A stretch of DNA of 51,276 bases from Planctomycetota bacterium (GCA_016872795.1 VGYZ01000022.1:1-51276); one strand, 5' to 3'. Positions 35,715-44,556 are shown, numbered from the stretch's first letter. Program-made: numbers and translations. Notes: generated from the letters alone by a model not told the origin.

Positions 35715-36635
35715 CTATAGGATCTGTGGCGGCGGCGCTCGATGGGCTCCATCCGGGTCGGAGAAGGCGAGGCGGGCGCGGGCGAGCAGGGCTGGGGTCA
35801 GCCTGTGGCGGGCGAAGATCGCGCCGATCTCGCTCGACGCACAGGCCTGCAAGCTGGCGAGCAGGTCGAGGCTGTCGGCGTGCTCCGGCGCGCGGGCGAG
35901 GCAGGCCTCGAGGGCCGAGTCGGGGCCGAGCGGGCCACCTTGGACCTCGCTCGTGTCCTCGAGGCGACCGCGCAGCGCGATGCGGGCCCGGGACGCGGGC
36001 ATGCCGCAGGCGCGCTCGAAGCGGGCCTCGAAGGCGAGCGTGCTCTGGAACAGGTGCGCCGCCGAGATCGAGCGCGCTGCGCCGCCGCGGGCGAGCTTGG
36101 CCGAGGCCGAGAGAGCGCGCTTGGCGTCGTCGGAAAAGCAGCGGAACAAGTGGCCCTGCTCGCTCGCGCCGCCGGCGCCTTGGGGCACGAGGGCCTCGAG
36201 GCCCGAGGGGTTCCAGCCCGAGGCGCAGAACAGCTCCCGCAGGTCCGCGTCGAGCTGGTCGAAGGCCGCGAGCGCGAGGTGGGGGACGAGCACGAGGTCG
36301 TCGCCGCGCCGGGCCGCGCGCTCGCGCGCGCCGCGCAGGGCGAGCACGCCGCGCGCCGAGAACGGCAGGGCCGTGCTCGACCCAGAGATCAGGATCCCGG
36401 CCGCGCTCGCGCGCGCCTCGTCGGAGATCGTCGCGGGATCGGCGAAGGCGTGCACGGCCGTGCGATGGGCGGCGCAGTCCTCGTCCTCCATCAAGGTCGA
36501 GAGCAGGTGCTCGGGGCCGACCTCGTCGGCGTGGATCTGCAGCGCGGCGTGCGCGGCGCGGTCGAGCAGTGCGCGCGCGTAGGGCGCGAGGCGCGCGGCG
36601 AGGCGCTCGAGCTCGCGTGAGTCGAGGGCGATCAT
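35715..36635 (-). CDS. stand-alone protein built of Clp_N-like repeats, no ATPase
   Basis: 306 residues with no Walker motif. Three clear and one weak copies of the Clp_N half-repeat are visible: about 22-50 (LLDRAAHAALQIHADEVGPE then HLLSTLMEDE), 92-125 (FSARGVLALRGARERA with VPHLALAAF), 167-200 (FSDDAKRALSASAKLARGG with AAHLFQSTL), and possibly 241-285. These match the pattern of the ClpC N-domain repeats encoded 1 kb away. The ATG overlaps the murD stop (ATGA), and mcsA follows 53 bp later. It may compete for or deliver ClpC substrates or adaptors. That is inference, as no characterised homologue was recognised. Confidence 0.75.
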   Translation of the reverse strand: MIALDSRELERLAARLAPYARALLDRAAHAALQIHADEVGPEHLLSTLMEDEDCAAHRTAVHAFADPATISDEARASAAGILISGSSTALPFSARGVLALRGARERAARRGDDLVLVPHLALAAFDQLDADLRELFCASGWNPSGLEALVPQGAGGASEQGHLFRCFSDDAKRALSASAKLARGGAARSISAAHLFQSTLAFEARFERACGMPASRARIALRGRLEDTSEVQGGPLGPDSALEACLARAPEHADSLDLLASLQACASSEIGAIFARHRLTPALLARARLAFSDPDGAHRAPPPQIL

Positions 36636-38017
36636 CGGGTCGGCGCGGTGCAGGCCGCCTGTACATGCTCGCGGAAGCGCAGGGCGCGGTCGCGGAAGTT
36701 GAGGAACTCGTCGAAGCTGGCGCAGGCGGGTGAGAAGAGCAGCGTCTCGCCCTGCCGCAACTCGCCCCACGCGCGCGCCACGCCCTCGCGCAAGGTCGCG
36801 GTGGCGCAGACCGGCACACCCGCGGCGCGGAAGGCGGCGGCGAGCGGCTCGGACGAGCCACCGAAGGTCACGACGGCGCGCGCGCGCTCGCGGGCGAGAG
36901 CCGCGAGCTCGTCGAGCGGCAGGCCCTGCTTGGCTTGGCCGCCGCACAGGAGCACCAGCGGGCGCTCGAGGCTCTGCAGCGCGGACATGGTCGAGTCGGG
37001 CGTGGTCGAGATGCCGTTGTCCCACACGCGGTGGCCGTCGAACTCACCCAAGTCCTGCAGGCGGTGCTCGAGCCCGCGCACTGCGCCGACGGCGCGCGCG
37101 AGGGACGCCGAAGCGGCACCGAGCGCGCGGGCGAGGCCGAGGGCCGCGAGCATGTTCCCGCGCTGGAATTCGCCCGCGAGGCGCAGGTCGGCGACGCGGC
37201 CGAGCGTCTCGGAGCCGAGCCGGAACTCGCCGTCGGCTATGTGCAGCGGCGTGCGCGCTCGCGGTGCGGTCGAGAAGCGCTGGACATGGCCGCGCGTCAC
37301 CTGCCAGCGGCCGACGCGCGGGTCGTCGGCGGAGAGCACGACCGTGGCGTTCGCCGGAGCGAGGTCGAGGATGCGGCGCTTGGCCGCGTCGTAGTCGGCG
37401 ACCGTGCCGTGGCGCTCGAGATGGTCCGCGAGCACATTGACGCAGGCGACGGCGGCCACGCGCTCGCAGGGGCCGAAGCCCTCCGGCAGCGCCTCGAGCT
37501 GGTAGGAGGAGATCTCGACCAGCGCGAGGTCGTCGGGGCGCAGGTCGTCGAGGGCGGAGATCAGGGCGCGGCCGATGTTGCCGCCCAAGTGCACGCGGAA
37601 GCCGGATTCCTCGAGCAGGCGCGCGGTGGCGTGGGTGGTCGAGCTCTTGCCCTGCGTGCCCGTGACCAGCACCACGCGCGCCGGGCAGGCGGCGAGGAAC
37701 AGCGCCATTTCGCTGGTGACCAGCACGCCGGCCGCGCGCGCGGCGACGAGCAGCGGGTGGTGGGGCGCGACCGCCGGATTGGCGACCACGACCTCGGCCG
37801 AGGTGAAGTCCTCCGCGCGGTGCAGCCCGAGCACGGTGCGCACGCCCAGACCTGCGATGGCGTCGAGGGACTCGCGCAGCTGCTCGGCGGGGCGCTTGTC
37901 GGTGACGGTCACCTGCGCGCCGCGCGCGGCGAGGAAGCGCACGACCTCGACGCCTCCGCCCTGCAGTCCCAGTCCCATGACCGTGACGCGGCGGCCGGCG
38001 AAGGCGAGCGCGCTCAC
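36632..38017 (-). CDS. murD: UDP-N-acetylmuramoylalanine--D-glutamate ligase MurD
   Basis: 461 residues. The N-terminal domain has VMGLGLQGGGVEVVRFLAAR; the ATP loop is VTGTQGKSSTTHATARLLEE (Q and S replace the usual N and T of GTNGKTT); then GGNIGRALISAL, LVEISSYQLE, NVLADHLERHG, EHRLQDLGEFDGHRVWDNG and LLCGGQAKQG. The segment ISTTPDST replaces the common DSKATN but is a known MurD variant. It adds D-Glu to UDP-MurNAc-L-Ala in peptidoglycan synthesis. The GTG start overlaps the upstream lipoprotein stop. No other mur genes are nearby. Confidence 0.93.
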   Translation of the reverse strand: MSALAFAGRRVTVMGLGLQGGGVEVVRFLAARGAQVTVTDKRPAEQLRESLDAIAGLGVRTVLGLHRAEDFTSAEVVVANPAVAPHHPLLVAARAAGVLVTSEMALFLAACPARVVLVTGTQGKSSTTHATARLLEESGFRVHLGGNIGRALISALDDLRPDDLALVEISSYQLEALPEGFGPCERVAAVACVNVLADHLERHGTVADYDAAKRRILDLAPANATVVLSADDPRVGRWQVTRGHVQRFSTAPRARTPLHIADGEFRLGSETLGRVADLRLAGEFQRGNMLAALGLARALGAASASLARAVGAVRGLEHRLQDLGEFDGHRVWDNGISTTPDSTMSALQSLERPLVLLCGGQAKQGLPLDELAALARERARAVVTFGGSSEPLAAAFRAAGVPVCATATLREGVARAWGELRQGETLLFSPACASFDEFLNFRDRALRFREHVQAACTAPTR

Positions 38018-38487
38018 GGCTGCTCGTCCTTGTCGCCCTCGGCGCGCTTGCGCGGACCGGTGGGCCCGGCGTGGCGCAGAAGGTCGGCGCGCTCGATCAC
38101 TCCCGGCAGATCCGGTTCGAGCAGCACGCTCTGGCCCTGCGCGAGCCGCACATGGACCTTCTGGATATCGCTCCAGCCGATCGGGATGAGCACCTCGGTG
38201 AAGATGTCGATGGGAAACTGCCCGTACCACGGCGGCTCGATTTCCATCACGCGCGAGTAGGTCGCGTAGCCGGGCAGGTAGAGGGTCAGGCGCCGCACGC
38301 CGTAGTGCTCGAACGGCACCTCGCAGGGCGTGGTGCCGACCTTGGAGCCGTCGAGGCGCACCTCGGCCTGACTCGGCTCGGAGGTGATGCGCAGGGCGCG
38401 CTCGGCCTGACAGGACGCGAGGGCGGCGACGGCGAATGCGAGCGGCAGGCGCGGAGCGGGACGGAGCCGTTCGAGGGGCGCGCGCAT
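38014..38487 (-). CDS. PEGA-domain lipoprotein
   Basis: 157 residues. A signal sequence with lipobox (PLAFAVAALASC) is followed by a PEGA-like beta domain (LRITSEPSQAEVRLDGSKVG, then TTPCEVPFEHYGVRRLTLYLPGY). Residues of the second half, PPWYGQFPIDIFTEVLIPIGW, recur in PEGA lipoproteins from related bacteria. It is probably surface or periplasmic and binds glycans or protein. The stop overlaps the murD GTG (GTGA). It is the first gene of the murD-Clp_N-mcsA run. Confidence 0.85.
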   Translation of the reverse strand: MRAPLERLRPAPRLPLAFAVAALASCQAERALRITSEPSQAEVRLDGSKVGTTPCEVPFEHYGVRRLTLYLPGYATYSRVMEIEPPWYGQFPIDIFTEVLIPIGWSDIQKVHVRLAQGQSVLLEPDLPGVIERADLLRHAGPTGPRKRAEGDKDEQP

Positions 38488-38577
38488 GTTAGGCGAGAGG
38501 CTGCGCTGGGCGCGTGGGTTTCGCAAGTGGCTGGCGCGTCTGCGGCGCCGCTCGCGCAGCCTGCTCGCGCGCGAAGG

Positions 38578-38670
<93 letters not shown>

Positions 38671-38822
38671 GGAAGGCGCGGGAGTCTACTGTCCGCCGCG
38701 GTCCGCCGCCAGAGCGGCGATTGTCGCGCGCGCCAGCTCGGGCTACGGTGGCGCACGCGCGGTGGATGGGCGGCGGCAAGGCCAGCGTCCACGCGCGCTC
38801 GCGCGAGAACTTCCAGCTTCGA

Positions 38823-40706
38823 ATGGAATCTCAACGCACCGCTGCTCAGTGGCTGTGGCTCTCCAACATCGCAATCGGGGCGCTGTTGGGGCTGTCGTAT
38901 CTCGAGGCCGAGCACTTGCCCCGTTCGCCGATGCTGTGGCTGTTCGCGCACTTGGGGTTGCTCTCGGCCGTCGCCACCTTCTCGCTCGCGCCGGGTGCGC
39001 TGGTCTGGCTGCTCTCTCGCTCGCGCTTGCGTGCGCACACGCTGGGGTTCGCGACGGCGCTCGTGTGGATGCTGTTCCTGCTCGCGCTCGTGATCGACAC
39101 GCGCGTGTGGGGCCTGTTTCGCTACCACTTCAACTCGGCGGCGTGGAACCTGGTCACGACGCGCGGCTCGGAGGACAGCTATCGCCTCGGGCCGCGCGTG
39201 TGGGCGATGGGCAGCGGGCTCGCGCTCTTGATCTTTGGTCTCGAGTGGTGCGCGTGGCGCTGGCTCGGGGGTTCCGAGTCCGGCGCGGCGCGCACCCGGC
39301 GCTGGCGCAAGCCGGCCTCGGTCGCGATCGCGATGCTCCTGTGCGCCGCGGGCGTCGAGAAGACGATCTACGCGGGTGCGGAGCTGCAGCAGGACGCGCG
39401 CGTGTCGGCCGTGAGCCGCTCGTTTCCGCTGTATCCACGCGTCTCCGTCGTGTCGATGCTGCCCGAGCCGCTCGCGTCGGAGCTCGGGCCGTCGGTCTCC
39501 ATCGCGAGCGAGGGCGCGACGCTCGCGTATCCGCACGAGTGGCCCGTGCTCGCGCCCGGCGGCCCGCGCCCCAATGTGCTGTTCCTCGTGATCGACTCGT
39601 GGCGCGGCGACATGGCGGGTGCGGACTCGACACCGGCGCTCGCCGCGCGCGCGCAGGCCGCGCGGACATTCGAGGACCACTACAGCGGCGGCAATGGCAC
39701 GCGTTTTGGCGTGTTCTCGCTGCTCTACGGCCTGCACGGCTCGTACTGGTGGCCCGTGCTCGAAGCGGGGCGCGCCCCGGTGCTGCTCGACACGCTGCTG
39801 GCGGCTGGCTACCAGCCGGGCGTGTTCTCGAGCGCGTCGATGGACTATCCGGAGTTTCGCCGCACGGCGTGGTCGGGCATCGCCCACTGCGTGCGTGATG
39901 AGTTCGACGACGCGCGCGCCAGCGTGCGGGACCAGCGCGTGGCGGAGGCGTGTCTGGAGTTCGTGCGCGCGCGCGATCCAAAGCGACCGTTCTTCGCGTT
40001 CGTGCTGCTCGACTCGGCGCACCAGAAGTACGACTTCCCCGACGACGCCGATCCGTTTCGTCCGTATGCGCGCGAGATCGACTACATGGAGCTCGCGGGT
40101 TCGCGCGATCCGCAGCTGCAGGAGCTCGTGCGCAACCGCTATCGCAACGCGCTCCTGCACGCCGATCGCGTCGGGGGTTTCTTGCTCGACGAGCTCGAAC
40201 GCACGGGAGAGCTCGCGCGCACGCTCGTGGTCGTGACCGGAGATCACGGCGAGGAGTTCGCGGAGCACGGATACTGGGGGCACACGGGCAACTTCACGCC
40301 GGAGCAGGTGCGGGTGCCGCTCTACCTGCTCGGTCCCCTCATCGAGCGCGGCGTCGAGCGGATGCGCACATCGCATGTCGATGTGCCCGCGACGGTGCTC
40401 GAGCTGCTCGGAGCCGATCCGAGCGTGCGCGAGCGCTGGACGCTCGGCGGCAACCTGCTCGCGCCGCAAGCGCAGCGCGAGTGTGTCGTGGCGAGCTGGG
40501 AGGACATGGGGCTTTGGACGGAGAGCGGGCTCTTGCGTGTGCCGCGCGTGCCCGCGGCCGGCATGGTGATTTCGGTCTGGAATGAGCGCTGGAGGCTGGT
40601 GGCGGACCAGCGCGCCGCGCTCGAGCGCAGCACGGCGTCGCTCGAGCGCCTCGCTGTGGAGTGCGCGCGCTTCCTCGGCACCGCGGATGTGGTTCGCGAA
40701 CGCTGA
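38823..40706 (+). CDS. YejM/PbgA-like inner-membrane sulfatase-fold protein
   Basis: 627 residues. Five predicted membrane helices (about 8-25, 40-64, 74-92, 128-146, 165-182) precede a periplasmic sulfatase-fold domain beginning NVLFLVIDSWRGDMAG. The block DHYSGGNGTRFGVFSLLYGL followed by HGSYWW is close to the same region of E. coli YejM (PbgA), the LPS-sensing protein that controls LpxC turnover. T293 at the nucleophile position and a metal-type DHGEEF (D474, H475) are present, so it could be catalytic. The ATG at 38823 precedes the first helix; the open frame extending further left would run through the tRNA gene. A lipid A acyltransferase lies 2 kb downstream. Confidence 0.82.
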   Translation: MESQRTAAQWLWLSNIAIGALLGLSYLEAEHLPRSPMLWLFAHLGLLSAVATFSLAPGALVWLLSRSRLRAHTLGFATALVWMLFLLALVIDTRVWGLFRYHFNSAAWNLVTTRGSEDSYRLGPRVWAMGSGLALLIFGLEWCAWRWLGGSESGAARTRRWRKPASVAIAMLLCAAGVEKTIYAGAELQQDARVSAVSRSFPLYPRVSVVSMLPEPLASELGPSVSIASEGATLAYPHEWPVLAPGGPRPNVLFLVIDSWRGDMAGADSTPALAARAQAARTFEDHYSGGNGTRFGVFSLLYGLHGSYWWPVLEAGRAPVLLDTLLAAGYQPGVFSSASMDYPEFRRTAWSGIAHCVRDEFDDARASVRDQRVAEACLEFVRARDPKRPFFAFVLLDSAHQKYDFPDDADPFRPYAREIDYMELAGSRDPQLQELVRNRYRNALLHADRVGGFLLDELERTGELARTLVVVTGDHGEEFAEHGYWGHTGNFTPEQVRVPLYLLGPLIERGVERMRTSHVDVPATVLELLGADPSVRERWTLGGNLLAPQAQRECVVASWEDMGLWTESGLLRVPRVPAAGMVISVWNERWRLVADQRAALERSTASLERLAVECARFLGTADVVRER

Positions 40707-40732
40707 GCCGCGCTGATTGCGACTTCCTTTCC

Positions 40733-40771
40733 AGCCCCCCCACGGGGCCGGCGGAACTTCTCGGGGGGGCT
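40733..40771 (+). terminator. GC-only hairpin downstream of the YejM-like gene
   Basis: AGCCCCCCC at 40733-40741 pairs perfectly with GGGGGGGCT at 40763-40771, a 9-bp stem with a 21-base loop, starting 26 bp after the stop. There is no T-tract. It may be a terminator for the gene on the left or the first part of a structured leader for the FG-GAP gene at 40956. The remaining 180 bp up to that gene are GC-rich and hold no gene I can support. Confidence 0.45.
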
Positions 40772-40955
40772 CAAGACGGGCCGATGGCGGTGCCGACCTC
40801 AGGGCGCGTCGGGCGGCCAAGGCCCCCGGAAGAAGACAACGTCGTGGGGACGACGGCGCCGCATCTAGTGCTACTGGCTGAATGCGGCCGCTCTTTCCTG
40901 TCGGACTCCGCGGTCACCTCGCTCACGCAACCAGCTCCATCCAAGGAAACGACCG

Positions 40956-42662
40956 ATGCGCATCGAACGACTCATTCTCTCCGCTCTGGCGATCGTCTTG
41001 ACCGCCGCGTTTTCGCCCGCCCAGACTTCGCTTCAGACCGCCACCGGCGGCAACGCCGGAGATCAGCTCGGCGACGCGATCGCCCTGCTCGGGGACCTCG
41101 ACGGCGACGGCCAGGCCGAACTCGCGGTCGGTTCGCCCTTTGCGGATCCGAGCGGAGCCTCGTCGGGCGGCGTGTCCGTCGTGAGCGGTCGCACGGGCGC
41201 CGTGCTGCGCAGCTTCGCTGGACCCGCCGCCGGCGATCGGCTCGGCGAGAGCGTCGCGTGCGCGGGCGACATCGATGGAGACGGATGGAACGACATCGTC
41301 GCGGGCGCGCCCAATCACGATGCCAACGGCTCGAACGCCGGCATGGCGCGCGTCTGGTCCGGCCGCACGGGCGCGGTGCTCTTCACATGGCACGGAGACG
41401 CCGCGGGCGACTGGTTCGGGATGTCGGTCGACGGTGCGGGCGATGTCAACGGTGATGGCCGCGCGGATGTGATCGTCGGCGCGCCCTACGGCAAGGGCAC
41501 GAACACCGCGAACATCGGCGAGGCGCGCCTCTTCTCCGGCATCGACGGCAGCGTGCTGCGCACATTCAACTCGCCGCAGGGCGTGTCGGTGCTCGGCATG
41601 AGCGTGTCGGGCGCGGGCGATGTCGATCGCGACGGCTTCGCGGATGTGATCATCGGGGCGCCGCAGGCGACCTACACATTCAACGATCAGGGGCGCGCGT
41701 GGGTCTTCTCGGGCCGCACCGGCGCCGCGCTGCGCTTCTTCCAAGGCGCGAGTGCCGGCGAGAACTTCGGCTTCTGCGTCGACGGCGGCCGCGATGTGAA
41801 CAACGACGGCTGGCCCGACTTCGTGATCGGCTCGCCGTTCGCCGACTATCAGGGCGCGAACTCGGGCTCGGTGTTCGTGCACTCCGGCCTCGACGGCGCG
41901 CAGCTGTTCCACTTTTTCGGCACCGCCGCATCCGATGACATGGGCCGCTCCTGCGCGCACGCGGGAGATGTCGACGGCGATGGTTGGAACGACGTGATCG
42001 GGGGAGCGCGATTCAAGAATCAAGGAGTCTCGCACGCCGGCATGGCGCGCGTGTGGTCGGGGCGCACGGGCGCCGCGCTGCACAGCATCTACGGGTCGGC
42101 CGTGGGCGAGATGCTCGGCCATGCGGTCGCGGGCGGTGACGATATCAACGGCGACGGGCTCGATGACTTCGTCGTGGGTTGGCCCACGTTCGACGCGAGC
42201 TTGACGAGCATCGACGTCGGTCGCGCGCGCGCGTTCAGCGCTGCTCCGCTGCCGATCACGACCTACTGCACCGCGGGCACGAGCGTCTCGGGCTGCGCGG
42301 CGAGCATCACCACTTCGGGCACGCCGAGCATGAGCGCGAGCACGCCGTTCGTCGTGCGCGCCAACGGCGTCGCACGCCTCAGCAACGGCTTCGTGTTCTA
42401 CGGTCGCCACGGGCAGGTCGCGCCCTACGGCTCGGGCTGGCTGTGCGTGAAGGCGCCCTTCGTGCGGCTCGCGGCTCAGAGTACGCAGGGTTCGCCGACG
42501 GGCTCGGCTTGCTCGGGCTTCGTGCAGCAGGACCTGAACGCTCACTTCCGCAATGGCACGGACATGGCGGTGGCGGCCGGAAGCACGCTCTTCTGCCAGA
42601 TCTTCTATCGAGATGGTGGAGCGAGCCTGAGCAACGCGGTGCTCTTCACCGTGCAGCCGTAG
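40956..42662 (+). CDS. secreted FG-GAP/integrin-alpha-like beta-propeller protein
   Basis: 568 residues. The signal peptide is MRIERLILSALAIVLTAAFSPAQ. About seven FG-GAP repeats follow, each with a calcium-loop-like D-x-DGDG-x-x-D segment (DLDGDGQAELAVGSP, DIDGDGWNDIVAGAP, DVNGDGRADVIVGAP, DVDRDGFADVIIGAP, DVNNDGWPDFVIGSP, DVDGDGWNDVIGGA, DINGDGLDDFVVGWP), which predicts a seven-bladed propeller. The last 130 residues form a separate domain with cysteines in TYCTAGTSVSGCAAS, WLCV, SACSG and LFCQIF, of the type often found at the end of secreted planctomycete proteins. It is probably extracellular or outer-surface. It is flanked by hairpins on both sides and looks monocistronic. Confidence 0.9.
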   Translation: MRIERLILSALAIVLTAAFSPAQTSLQTATGGNAGDQLGDAIALLGDLDGDGQAELAVGSPFADPSGASSGGVSVVSGRTGAVLRSFAGPAAGDRLGESVACAGDIDGDGWNDIVAGAPNHDANGSNAGMARVWSGRTGAVLFTWHGDAAGDWFGMSVDGAGDVNGDGRADVIVGAPYGKGTNTANIGEARLFSGIDGSVLRTFNSPQGVSVLGMSVSGAGDVDRDGFADVIIGAPQATYTFNDQGRAWVFSGRTGAALRFFQGASAGENFGFCVDGGRDVNNDGWPDFVIGSPFADYQGANSGSVFVHSGLDGAQLFHFFGTAASDDMGRSCAHAGDVDGDGWNDVIGGARFKNQGVSHAGMARVWSGRTGAALHSIYGSAVGEMLGHAVAGGDDINGDGLDDFVVGWPTFDASLTSIDVGRARAFSAAPLPITTYCTAGTSVSGCAASITTSGTPSMSASTPFVVRANGVARLSNGFVFYGRHGQVAPYGSGWLCVKAPFVRLAAQSTQGSPTGSACSGFVQQDLNAHFRNGTDMAVAAGSTLFCQIFYRDGGASLSNAVLFTVQP

Positions 42663-42689
42663 CCCGCGCGCTCGCGGCGCGGTTGCCCC

Positions 42690-42718
42690 CGCGGAGGCGG
42701 TCTCGTACCGTCTCCGCG
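42690..42718 (+). terminator. hairpin after the FG-GAP gene
   Basis: CGCGGAGGCGGT (42690-42701) pairs with ACCGTCTCCGCG (42707-42718) at 11 of 12 positions, with the remaining pair G-T, and a 5-base loop. It lies 27 bp after the stop. There is no T-run, as with the other hairpins in this window. Confidence 0.6.
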
Positions 42719-42795
42719 CGTTGGAACAGTCTCGGCAGAATCCCACGGGACAGGTGGGCGGCGGCGTCCAGCGCCGCCCCGCGCGGGGCGGGCCC

Positions 42796-43716
42796 GTGCG
42801 CTCGAACTCGCGGCCGGTGACGGCGGCGTTGAGTCGGGCGGCGTTGCGCGCGCTCGCGCTCCTGCCCTTGGAAGTCCTGCGGGCGTTCGGACGCCTCGGC
42901 GGTCGAGTGCTGGAGAGCTTCGACACGCGCGAGCGGCAGGCCACGCGGACCAACCTCAAGCTGTGCTGGCCGGAGCGCGATGCGGCGGCGCGGCGCGAGC
43001 TCGAGCGCGCGAGCCTGCTCGAGACTGGGCAGACTATCTCGGAATTTCCGGCGCTGTGGTGCTGGCCGGCACGACGCGTGCTCGCGCTCGCTCGCGAGGT
43101 GCGCGGCGAAGAGCAGTTTCTCGCGGCGCGCGCGAAGGGTGGCGTGCTGCTGCTCACTCCGCACCTCGGCGCGTGGGAGTTCTCCGGCCTCTATGTAGGC
43201 TCGAGAGTCCCGCTGACGGCGCTCTACAAGCCGCCGCCCATCGCGGAGATGGAGCCCTTCTACATGGTCGCGCGGCAGAGGACCGGCGCGCGGCTCGTGC
43301 CGGCCGGGGCGAGCGGCGTGCGCGCGCTGCACCGAGCGCTGCGCGAGGGCGAAGTGGCGGGCGTGCTGCCGGATCAGGACCCCGGCCGTGGAGCGGGTCT
43401 CTTCGTGCCCTACTTCGGGCCGGTCGCGAACACCACCACCTTGGTGGTCAAGCTGCTCGAGAAGACCGGCGCGCCGCTGTTTCTGTGCTGGAGCGAGCGC
43501 ATCGAGGGCGGGTTTCGCGTGCATTTTTCGGAAGCCACGGAGGCCGATCTGCGCTGTGGAGATGTTGCGCGTGCGACGACGGCCATGAATCGCGAGCTGG
43601 AGCGCTTGGTGCGCACAGCACCGGAGCAGTACCTGTGGAGCTACAGGCGCTTCCGCAATCGCCCGCCCGGGGAGTCGGATCTCTATCGACGCGGCGCCGA
43701 TTCCGAGGAAGGATGA
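42796..43716 (+). CDS. LpxL/LpxM-like lipid A acyltransferase
   Basis: 306 residues from a GTG at 42796, the same size as E. coli LpxL; a TTG at 42721 or a GTG at 42820 are alternative starts. The family motif HxxxxE appears as TPHLGAWEFSG; ALYKPPPIAEMEPF and GVLPDQDPGRGAGLFVPYFG with ANTTTLVVKLLEKTGAPLF are typical. The N-terminal helix is basic and hydrophobic (ALSRAALRALALLPLEVLRA), fitting inner-membrane association. It transfers acyl chains to lipid A or a related glycolipid, evidence for an LPS-type outer membrane. It overlaps or abuts the S51 peptidase gene. Confidence 0.87.
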   Translation: MRSNSRPVTAALSRAALRALALLPLEVLRAFGRLGGRVLESFDTRERQATRTNLKLCWPERDAAARRELERASLLETGQTISEFPALWCWPARRVLALAREVRGEEQFLAARAKGGVLLLTPHLGAWEFSGLYVGSRVPLTALYKPPPIAEMEPFYMVARQRTGARLVPAGASGVRALHRALREGEVAGVLPDQDPGRGAGLFVPYFGPVANTTTLVVKLLEKTGAPLFLCWSERIEGGFRVHFSEATEADLRCGDVARATTAMNRELERLVRTAPEQYLWSYRRFRNRPPGESDLYRRGADSEEG

Positions 43717-43721
43717 GAGTC

Positions 43722-44543
43722 ATGAAGCAACTCGTCGTGCCCGTGCTCTGGTGCTCCTCGCTCGCGGCTTGCGTTTCCAACGAAGTGCGGCCTGCGGCGC
43801 AGACGCGACTCGTGATCGTCGGTGGCGGTGGAACCACGGAGGCGATCCAGCGCCGTGCGCTCGAGCTCGCGCGCGGCGCGGACACGCGCGTCGTCGTGTT
43901 GCCGCAGGCGTCCGAGCGAGCGGATCGCGGCGAAGAGAGCGCGCAGATGTGGCGCGACGCAGGCGCGAAGGACGCGATCAACTTGAGCGATCTCGCTGAC
44001 ATCGAGCGCACCCGCAAGCTGCTCTCCGAAGCGGACCTGATCTGGTTCGGTGGGGGCGATCAGAGCCTGCTGATGCGCGACCTGCGCGCGGCCGGCTTGC
44101 TCGAGCTCGTGCGGGCGCGCGCGGCCGCGGGCGTCGTGTGCGGTGGCACGAGCGCGGGAGCGGCGGTCATGTCGCGCGTGATGATCACGGGCGAAGGCAA
44201 GGACGAGCTCGTGCGTATCAACGCGAATGTGACCGCGACGGCCGAGGGACTGGGGTTGCTCGAGGGCGCGATCGTCGACCAGCATTTCCTCGCGCGACAG
44301 CGCACGAATCGCCTCGTGGCTGCGGTGCTCGACCATCCCGAGCTGGTGGGCGTCGGCATCGACGAGCGCACGGCGTTGGTCGTGCAGGGTGCGCGCGGTG
44401 AAGTCGTGGGCGAGGGGCAGGTCGTGTTCTTCGACGCGCGCGGCGCTCAGGTCGAGCGGGCGGAGGACGAGCAGCGCGCGGCGGCAGGGCCGTTGCGCAT
44501 GCATGTGCTGCGCGGTGGCATGACCTGCGAGCTGTGGCCGTGA
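43722..44543 (+). CDS. peptidase S51/cyanophycinase-like lipoprotein
   Basis: 273 residues. A short signal with lipobox (LWCSSLAAC, C17) directs it to the envelope. The S51 fold has LVIVGGGGTTEAIQRRALEL, IWFGGGDQSLLMRDL, the nucleophile S144 in CGGTSAGAAVM and H188 in IVDQHFLARQRTNRL, with GVGIDERTALVV near the end. Cyanophycinases cleave beta-Asp-Arg dipeptides; related S51 enzymes cleave other aspartyl peptides. An extracytoplasmic location suggests scavenging or modification of peptides. The ATG at 43722 has GAGGAAGG 9 bases upstream; an ATG at 43713 overlaps the acyltransferase stop. Confidence 0.87.
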   Translation: MKQLVVPVLWCSSLAACVSNEVRPAAQTRLVIVGGGGTTEAIQRRALELARGADTRVVVLPQASERADRGEESAQMWRDAGAKDAINLSDLADIERTRKLLSEADLIWFGGGDQSLLMRDLRAAGLLELVRARAAAGVVCGGTSAGAAVMSRVMITGEGKDELVRINANVTATAEGLGLLEGAIVDQHFLARQRTNRLVAAVLDHPELVGVGIDERTALVVQGARGEVVGEGQVVFFDARGAQVERAEDEQRAAAGPLRMHVLRGGMTCELWP

Positions 44544-44556
44544 ACGCGAGCGCCGA

